Of a DNA stretch of 10,981 nt, positions 6,077 through 10,981 are shown in pieces; the first letter of the stretch is position 1, and every line of letters begins with the position of its first letter. Location: NCBI GenBank assembly GCA_039925865.1, contig JBDSYA010000250.1, forward strand, positions 1 to 10,981, in the 5' to 3' direction. The position numbers and the translations under genes are program-made. A model generated the notes under the pieces. The model had not been told where the DNA came from and ran no database searches. It saw nothing but the letters and a program-made list of their open reading frames with translations. The stretch is from JBDSYA01 sp039925865. Its GTDB lineage: Bacteria; Bacteroidota; Ignavibacteria; Tepidaquicellales; Tepidaquicellaceae.

Positions 6077-7429
6077 TTATTTAACCAATATCATTTTTTT
6101 TGTTTCAACAAAATTCTTTGCTTCAATTGTATAATAATAAACTCCTGAAGCTAAACCTTCACCGTTAAATTCTGCCGAATAACTACCGGAATTCTGAAAC
6201 TCATTTACAAGGATCTTTATTTCTCTTCCGATCTCATCTGTCACTCTTAGTTTAACAACTGAAGAAACCGGAATATGATACGTTATTGATGTCAGAGGAT
6301 TGAACGGATTCGGATAATTTTGCATCAGCGTAAAGTTTTCAACATCGATACCGCTTTCATTAATTCCCGTAGTCCCAAGTTTTAAAACGTAAAGACCTGT
6401 TGAAATGTCACTTGCAATAATATTTCCTGAAGGCAAATAAGGGTAAACATTCCAGCATCCCTGGTAAGCAGTGCTGTTAACACCCGGATATGTGTCATAA
6501 TGTCCGAGCTCAACCGGAGCTGAAGGATTTTGTATATTATATACTATGACACCTGCTCTGTAGTGAGCTAAGTAAAGAAGATTTTCTTTTATGTATGCAT
6601 TGTGAACCATCGACGCTCCATCGTAAGGAGCCAGATCTGCGAGTTGGATCTGAGTGGAAATATTGCTGATGTCCCAGATCTTTGCGTGATTTGATCCTCC
6701 TTCATCCGTTGTTATCAGGATCCTGCGGTCGTCAGTGGTCCACGCGTTGTGAGTGACAGCTCCGGGATATGTAAATTCTCTTATGAATTTAATTGAATCT
6801 TTATCTCTCGCATCAAGTAATACAAGATATCCGTTAGAGACCGCAGCTCCGAAGATAGTATCGTTCTTTATAAAGCTGTCATGAATATATCTTGTTCCCC
6901 ATTGTCCTCTCTTAACCGGATTTTCAGGATCAAGCATATCAAGTATGAAAACTCCGCCGTTATTATAATTCCCGCCATTACAATATAAAAATCTTCCTTC
7001 CTGAGAGATCGAGTGAGATCTCGTATAACCTGCGAAAGTATAATTTTTAACAAAATGAATAGAGTCCGGCAGATACTGAAGATCCACTATCTGGACTCCC
7101 GAGCCACCTTCAGATACTATATACAGGTAATGTGAATAAGTTTTCATTTCCCGGTAATTATAAAAAGATCCGGGACCGGCGATCGTTCCTTTATTTAGAA
7201 TGTTTGAAGGGTTGGTAACATCATAAACTGTTGTTCCGGCATAATGACCGATAATGGCGTATTCCCTTCCACCCGAAACATATCCCCAGCAGGATGCATA
7301 ATGCCATCCGGAGGGAGTTCCACCCGACGTGAATTCATTTTTTGTTCCGAGTGAAATCATATTGCTGATACTTTGAGAGTACGAATACGATCCAATAATA
7401 ATAAAAAATAGTATAAAAAATTTTTTCAT
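6077..7429 (-). CDS. Secreted choice-of-anchor-B beta-propeller protein with T9SS sorting domain
   Basis: The product is 450 aa with a signal peptide (MKKFFILFFIIIGSYSYSQ, about 1-19). Residues about 23-350 form a LVIVD-type beta-propeller matching the choice-of-anchor-B family. Typical blocks are WGYVSGGREYAIIGHYAGTT (48-67), VYDVTNP, YLYIVSEGGSGVQIVDLQ (101-118), HSISQEGRFLYCNGG (139-153), THNAWTTDDRRILITTDE (226-243), MVHNAYIKENLLYLAHYRAG (274-293) and GCWNVYPYLPSGNIIASDI (324-342). After a linker, residues about 365-450 are a type A T9SS sorting domain with NYPNPFNP at 371-378, ending in YYYTIEAKNFVETKKMILVK. Such proteins cross the outer membrane through T9SS and are released or surface-anchored. 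The propeller's ligand is unknown. The gene is divergent from the GntR regulator with 178 bp between them, so it could be a target, but nothing proves this. Confidence 0.92.
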   Translation of the reverse strand: MKKFFILFFIIIGSYSYSQSISNMISLGTKNEFTSGGTPSGWHYASCWGYVSGGREYAIIGHYAGTTVYDVTNPSNILNKGTIAGPGSFYNYREMKTYSHYLYIVSEGGSGVQIVDLQYLPDSIHFVKNYTFAGYTRSHSISQEGRFLYCNGGNYNNGGVFILDMLDPENPVKRGQWGTRYIHDSFIKNDTIFGAAVSNGYLVLLDARDKDSIKFIREFTYPGAVTHNAWTTDDRRILITTDEGGSNHAKIWDISNISTQIQLADLAPYDGASMVHNAYIKENLLYLAHYRAGVIVYNIQNPSAPVELGHYDTYPGVNSTAYQGCWNVYPYLPSGNIIASDISTGLYVLKLGTTGINESGIDVENFTLMQNYPNPFNPLTSITYHIPVSSVVKLRVTDEIGREIKILVNEFQNSGSYSAEFNGEGLASGVYYYTIEAKNFVETKKMILVK

Positions 7430-7540
7430 TTCTGTTTAGTTAAGTTTTTATAAATTAATATTTATATTACATAATTGATATATAATTTTCCTCTGGAAAG
7501 CAACGGCCATTTTAAAAGTTAACAAGTATAGTTCAAAGTA

Positions 7541-7589
7541 TGATTAAATTTGGTATTTTCATCTGATTAAATTTTCAGAAATTTAATTA
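7541..7589 (+). promoter_or_regulatory. GntR-gene promoter and leader with repeated TGATTAAATTT half-sites
   Basis: TGATTAAATTT occurs at 7541-7551 and again at 7564-7574. A 10/11 inverted copy, AAATTTAATTA, lies at 7579-7589, so the last two form a quasi-palindrome with a 4-base TCAG spacer. The first copy overlaps TAAATTTG (7545-7552), an exact TAnnTTTG -7 box, though no TTG is found 19 bases upstream. Transcription would start near 7559, so the palindrome would lie in the leader and could also fold as an 11-pair RNA hairpin just before the Shine-Dalgarno sequence. Autoregulation through these sites is inference. Confidence 0.45.
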
Positions 7590-7598
7590 TGAGAGAGT

Positions 7599-7604
7599 GG
7601 GAGG
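7599..7604 (+). promoter_or_regulatory. Strong Shine-Dalgarno sequence of the GntR gene
   Basis: GGGAGG lies only three bases before the ATG at 7608. It is the strongest ribosome-binding match in the window, and it supports the chosen start even though the spacing is tight. Confidence 0.7.
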
Positions 7605-7607
7605 AAT

Positions 7608-8264
7608 ATGAAAATTAAGATTAAGATTAAGAAGGATACAACTGTTAGTAAAATAACCGAACATCTTCGAAAAGAAATAATGTTCGGCAATCTTAAACCT
7701 TTGGAGCATTTAAAGGAAAACTATATTGCTAAAATTTTTGGGGTTAGCCGGGTTCCGGTAAGAGAATCACTTAGAATTTTACACAGCGAAGGGTATTTGG
7801 AAATGATACCTAACCGGGGGAGTTTTGTAAAAAAGATTTCAATGGAATACATAATGGAAATTACTAAAATGTATGTTTTCATTGCTCCGGAACTGCTTCG
7901 TGATGCTATTCCCAGGTATAGAAAAAGCACTTACAAAAAAGCCTACACTGCTATCGAAAAAGTTGAAAAATGTAAAGACTTTAATAAGGTAGGATACTTA
8001 CTGTGGGATTTTGCAAAAGTAATTTATGCGCCTTCAAAATTTAAATTCATGTATTTTATTATGGATGAGATCTATAAGCATAATATTAGAATCCTCAATG
8101 AAATTTTTGAATTGAGTCAGCATAAAAATTATGACCTTTCCCCTCACAAAAGATTTCTGGAACTCTGCCAGGAGAACAGGAACGAAGATGCAATCAAAGA
8201 ATGGGGAGAGTATGTGAATAAATTAGCGTCAGTGATGGTAAAAATAAAAATCCCTTCGAAATAA
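7608..8264 (+). CDS. GntR-family transcriptional regulator with degenerate FCD-like domain
   Basis: The product is 218 aa. The N-terminus (about 13-77) is a GntR winged helix: LRKEIMFGNLKPLEHLKENYIAKIFGVSRVPVRESLRIL, then HSEGYLEMIPNRGSFVKKIS as the wing. The recognition helix SRVPVRESLRIL (47-58) is close to family consensus. The C-terminal part (about 80-215) is helical and laid out like the FadR/FCD ligand domain, but of the usual metal ligands only D134 and H180 align. The expected His four residues after D134 is V138, and the last His is Y202. The protein also starts with a Lys/Ile run (KIKIKIKK) coded by an ATTAAG-like repeat. It is divergent from the T9SS propeller gene and convergent with radA 15 bp away. 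Ligand and targets are unknown; metal-free ligand binding is possible. Confidence 0.88.
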   Translation: MKIKIKIKKDTTVSKITEHLRKEIMFGNLKPLEHLKENYIAKIFGVSRVPVRESLRILHSEGYLEMIPNRGSFVKKISMEYIMEITKMYVFIAPELLRDAIPRYRKSTYKKAYTAIEKVEKCKDFNKVGYLLWDFAKVIYAPSKFKFMYFIMDEIYKHNIRILNEIFELSQHKNYDLSPHKRFLELCQENRNEDAIKEWGEYVNKLASVMVKIKIPSK

Positions 8265-8279
8265 TTTTACTGATGATTT

Positions 8280-9641
8280 TCAAATCACTTTATCTACAGC
8301 ATCTTTAATTCTTTCTACTCCGATTACTTCAGCTTTGTATTTTTTTGAATTGAGATTTTTTAAATTTCCTTTTGGAATTATAATTTTTTTGAATCCGAGT
8401 TTTGCTGCTTCAGTAATCCTCCTGTCAATGTAAGAAATAGTTCTGATCTCTCCGGATAACCCCAATTCACCAAGCACTACAGTTTCTGAATCCACGGGTA
8501 TATCTTTGAAAGATGAGCAAATGCTTAAAGCAACGGCAAGGTCAATTGCCGGTTCATCTATCTTCACTCCGCCCGCAATGTTTAAAAAAATATCCGACTT
8601 ATTTAAAAACAGTCCCAGCTTTTTTTCAAGCACTGCAATAATTATGCTGAGCTTTTTATAATCGAAACCCATAGATGTCCGCTGTGGTATGCCGTAGCTT
8701 GTTGAAGTTGCAAGCGCCTGAACTTCAATCAGTATAGGCCGTGTACCTTCCAGTGATGCGGAAATTATGCAGCCCGATGCTCCGTAATTTCTTTGCGATA
8801 AGAAAACTTCGCTTGGATTCAAAACTTCTTTTAGTCCTTCATCTGTCATTTCAAAAATTCCGATCTCATTCGTAGAGCCGAATCGGTTTTTAATCCCGCG
8901 CAAAATTCTGTAAGCATGTGTTCTTTCACCTTCGAACTGCAATACGACATCGACCATATGTTCAAGAACTTTTGGACCGGCTATCATTCCATCTTTTGTA
9001 ATATGCCCGACAATAAAAACAGAAATGTTATTCTTCTTTGCAATAAACATAAGTAAAGCAGTAGATTCACGAAGCTGCGAAACTGTTCCGGGAGCGCTTT
9101 CTATTTCAGGCCGTGAGATTGTCTGGATTGAATCTACAATGACTATGTCGGGAGTTTCCTTTTCAATTACAGCCTGTATGATATCGAGATTAGTCTCGGA
9201 TAAAATATAAAAGTTGTTAAGATTATATTTCAGTCTGTCTGCGCGAAGTTTTATCTGGCTCGCGGACTCTTCACCACTCACATAAAGAATTTTTTTATCC
9301 CTGATTTTTTCCGCGACTTCAAGCATTAGAGTTGACTTTCCGATTCCCGGGTCACCTCCGATCAATATGACAGAACCGGATACAATGCCGCCGCCAAGCA
9401 CTCTGTCTAATTCTGATATGTTAGTTTGAACTCTTGCTTCGTTTACTGAAGATATATCAGAAATTAATTTGTAGCTGTCATCATTTACTCTGATCGAAAC
9501 ATTATTAGATTTCCTCTTATCGACAGAAATTATTTCTTCGACCATTGAGCTCCATGTTTCGCATTCCGGACATTTTCCGCTCCAGCGAAGCGACGAGTAT
9601 CCGCATGACTGGCATACATATTTAGTTTTTATTTTTGGCAT
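8280..9641 (-). CDS. radA: DNA repair protein RadA
   Basis: RadA (Sms) is a DnaB-like hexameric ATPase that promotes branch migration during recombination and helps process stalled forks. The product is 453 aa from the ATG at 9641. A longer reading from a TTG at 9659 adds only MVILTA and breaks the usual MPKxKxxYVCQxCG start, so I chose the ATG. The N-terminal zinc finger has C10, C13, C24 and C27 (CQSCGYSSLRWSGKCPEC). Walker A is GGDPGIGKST (95-104, K102), the Walker B Asp is D170 in VIVDSIQT, and the RadA signature KNRFG is at 251-255. A Lon-like C-terminal domain runs from about 275 and holds TSYGIPQRTSMGFDYKKL and GGVKIDEPAIDLAVALSI. Length and domains are normal. It converges on the GntR gene with a 15-bp gap and no visible terminator between them. 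Confidence 0.97.
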   Translation of the reverse strand: MPKIKTKYVCQSCGYSSLRWSGKCPECETWSSMVEEIISVDKRKSNNVSIRVNDDSYKLISDISSVNEARVQTNISELDRVLGGGIVSGSVILIGGDPGIGKSTLMLEVAEKIRDKKILYVSGEESASQIKLRADRLKYNLNNFYILSETNLDIIQAVIEKETPDIVIVDSIQTISRPEIESAPGTVSQLRESTALLMFIAKKNNISVFIVGHITKDGMIAGPKVLEHMVDVVLQFEGERTHAYRILRGIKNRFGSTNEIGIFEMTDEGLKEVLNPSEVFLSQRNYGASGCIISASLEGTRPILIEVQALATSTSYGIPQRTSMGFDYKKLSIIIAVLEKKLGLFLNKSDIFLNIAGGVKIDEPAIDLAVALSICSSFKDIPVDSETVVLGELGLSGEIRTISYIDRRITEAAKLGFKKIIIPKGNLKNLNSKKYKAEVIGVERIKDAVDKVI

Positions 9642-9883
9642 CGCGGTCAATATAACCAAACGAAATATTTTTTATAAGCTGGAAATGTGAGTTAGACAGT
9701 AAATTATATATTTTTACTGTACTGGTGGGATTATTGCATTTAATTTGAATTACAAATCTTATAGTCTGATCTCAGAATGCTATTGTAACTTTCAATTAAA
9801 AATTTTCCGAAAAAGTAAGTAATGCAAGATTATTAATATATTACTTCAAATCCTAACTAAATTTATATTTTATAAATTATATA
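9642..9883. other. Upstream region of radA and the SBBP-like gene
   Basis: This is the larger part of a 334-bp gap (9642-9975) between the divergent radA and SBBP-like genes; the rest is taken by the small ORF at 9884. I see no longer coding potential. It holds the ACAGTAAA inverted repeat (9696-9720), a TTAATTTG -7-like match on the plus strand (9740-9747) without a TTG at the right spacing, and a weak AAGTAAT/ATTACTT inverted repeat around 9815-9846. Confidence 0.6.
9696..9720. promoter_or_regulatory. Perfect 8-bp inverted repeat upstream of radA
   Basis: ACAGTAAA (9696-9703) and TTTACTGT (9713-9720) are exact inverted copies with a 9-bp AT-rich spacer, 55 bp upstream of the radA ATG. There is no T-run after either side, so it is not a terminator. 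The symmetric form suits a dimeric regulator. It does not match any LexA box I know. Confidence 0.4.
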
Positions 9884-9976
9884 ATGCTGATTGCAATTAA
9901 AGATAAATCACAAAGCAACTCAGGTGAAATAAGAATTCCTTCCGAAGCAGTATTAGTAAAGCTGGAGAGTCAATAA
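9884..9976 (+). CDS. Possible 30-aa leader peptide overlapping the SBBP-like gene start
   Basis: An ATG at 9884 opens a 30-codon frame (MLIAIKDKSQSNSGEIRIPS, then EAVLVKLESQ) whose TAA at 9974-9976 shares its last A with the ATG of the next gene (TAATG). Such overlap is typical of translational coupling, and the next gene's GGAG (9964-9967, 8 bases before its ATG) lies inside this frame. No Shine-Dalgarno sequence precedes the small ORF, and I do not recognise the peptide. A chance open frame is quite possible. Confidence 0.25.
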   Translation: MLIAIKDKSQSNSGEIRIPSEAVLVKLESQ

Positions 9977-10981
9977 TGAAAAAAATTATTTATTTTTTAT
10001 TGTTATTTGTTTCTTGCCCGTTTTACATATCATACTCACAGGTAAAATTTGAATGGGTTAACAATCTGTTAGATTGCACGCCGGGAAAAATATTATCTGA
10101 CAACTTTGGAAACATCTATTTAACTGGAAGTAAATTGGGACCTGTGAGTAGAATTGATATGCTGTTTATTAAATTTACACAAACAGGAAGTATTAACTGG
10201 ATACAAACTTTTGCAGATACAATTTCACCTTTCCCAAGTAATCAAAATGGAGCCGGAAATATTCTATTTGATGATTCAAGCAATATTTTTTTAGGAGGTT
10301 CGAGACTTTGGAAATACAATAATAAGGGTCAATTATTTTGGAATGTTTATCCAGGATTGTATAGAGGTTTTGCAAGAGTTTTTTTTGATGCTGATTATAA
10401 TTTTTTAACCTCAATGGAGTTTGCAAACAGTTCATTTCTTATCAGGAAATACTCTTACAATGGAGATTCTGTATGGTCAAGAACCTTTAAACCTGCCGGG
10501 ACAATTGCAGCAAGGTGGCGCGGCGCAGTTGCTGACAGTAAAGATAATATTATTACAGCCGGATACATGAATAAGAATGGCATTGGAGACCGCTACGATT
10601 ATATGACAGTGAAATATTCTAATGCAGGCGAATTGTCTTGGGCTAACAGATATGAAGATGGTGTAGATAATATTAACAGCAGTATAGCAATAGATGATTC
10701 GGATAATGTATATGTTACCGGCGGCAGTGAAATAAATAATCTTAACTATAATATTGTAACATTAAAATATGCGCCTGATGGAAAAGTTATCTGGACGAGA
10801 TCATTTGACGGCGGCGCCTGGGATTACGGAACTGACATTGAAGTTGATGGGGACGGAAATGTTTATATTGTCGGAGCCGCAGTTGGTTATGGGGCGGTGT
10901 TGCTAAAGTATGACATAAACGGAAATTTTCAATGGATAAGAAATCATGCCGATATATCTTTTTCTGCCAATTATCCCTTGT
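9976..10981 (+). CDS. Secreted SBBP-like beta-propeller protein, 3' end beyond the window
   Basis: 335 codons are visible and the frame stays open to the window end. A signal peptide (MKKIIYFLLLFVSCPFYISYSQ, about 1-22) starts at the ATG at 9976, with GGAG 8 bases upstream. The mature part is built of repeats of the form 'D-x-x-(D/G)-N-(V/I)-Y-(V/L)-x-G', separated by 'xxxKYxxxGxxxW' strands. Examples are SDNFGNIYLTGS (41-52), DDSSNIFLGGSRLWKYNNKG (99-118), DSKDNIITAGY (187-197), DDSDNVYVTGGS (240-251), LKYAPDGKVIWTRSFDGG (263-280), DGDGNVYIVGAA (291-302) and LKYDINGNFQW (310-320). This is the SBBP beta-propeller pattern found in many secreted FCB-group proteins. A T9SS tail may lie past the right edge. 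The ligand or role is unknown. Confidence 0.88.
   Translation, partial: MKKIIYFLLLFVSCPFYISYSQVKFEWVNNLLDCTPGKILSDNFGNIYLTGSKLGPVSRIDMLFIKFTQTGSINWIQTFADTISPFPSNQNGAGNILFDDSSNIFLGGSRLWKYNNKGQLFWNVYPGLYRGFARVFFDADYNFLTSMEFANSSFLIRKYSYNGDSVWSRTFKPAGTIAARWRGAVADSKDNIITAGYMNKNGIGDRYDYMTVKYSNAGELSWANRYEDGVDNINSSIAIDDSDNVYVTGGSEINNLNYNIVTLKYAPDGKVIWTRSFDGGAWDYGTDIEVDGDGNVYIVGAAVGYGAVLLKYDINGNFQWIRNHADISFSANYPL

Noticed and set aside
9642..9659. Six extra residues at the RadA N-terminus from a TTG start
   Set aside because: RadA proteins normally begin at the residue matching the ATG at 9641, just ahead of the zinc finger.
10193..10435. 80-aa open frame on the minus strand
   Set aside because: It is the antisense shadow of the SBBP-like gene, whose signal peptide and repeat motifs are clear.
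1..10981. CRISPR array, transposase, integrase, tRNA or rRNA, toxin-antitoxin or defence genes
   Set aside because: None was seen on reading both strands; the only repeats are the short ones listed.

Overview
The window is AT-rich, with sparse Shine-Dalgarno signals, frequent non-ATG starts (GTG, TTG) and possible promoters resembling the Bacteroidota type TTG-N19-TAnnTTTG. It carries a type IX secretion (T9SS) type A sorting domain with the NYPNPFNP motif, a choice-of-anchor-B protein, a PepSY-like periplasmic protein and a CGC-type outer-membrane barrel. Together these point to the Bacteroidota/Ignavibacteriota (FCB) group. Ignavibacteria are my best guess from the NYPNPFNP tail, but there is no rRNA or other taxonomic marker to settle it.

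Layout. (1) 1-1071, minus: a small cysteine-containing membrane protein followed 18 bp later by lipoate-protein ligase A, cut by the left edge. (2) 1249-3281, plus: a TerB-like hypothetical protein, then a probable two-gene unit of a small CNAKCYL-type membrane protein and a CDLCGC-type outer-membrane beta-barrel. This unit has a good candidate promoter before it and a clear rho-independent terminator after it. I infer a role in metal, perhaps copper, handling. (3) 3469-3927, minus: a secreted PepSY-like protein behind a three-unit 10-bp direct-repeat array that looks like a response-regulator site. (4) 4050-5794, minus: 3-methyladenine DNA glycosylase I (tag) and a front-end-type fatty-acid desaturase. 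(5) 6077-7429, minus: a secreted choice-of-anchor-B beta-propeller protein with a T9SS tail. It is divergent from (6) 7608-8264, plus: a GntR/FCD-type regulator with a degenerate ligand domain and a strongly structured leader. (7) 8280-9641, minus: radA, convergent with the regulator. (8) 9976 to the right edge, plus: a secreted beta-propeller (SBBP-like) protein, cut by the window end and preceded by a 30-codon ORF whose stop overlaps its start.

Most genes are housekeeping (lplA, tag, radA, desaturase) or envelope genes. I see no transposase, CRISPR array, RNA gene, integrase or recognisable defence island. The most interesting signals are regulatory: the 10-bp-phased repeats upstream of the PepSY gene, the palindrome and half-sites in the GntR leader, and the metal-type small-protein/barrel pair.
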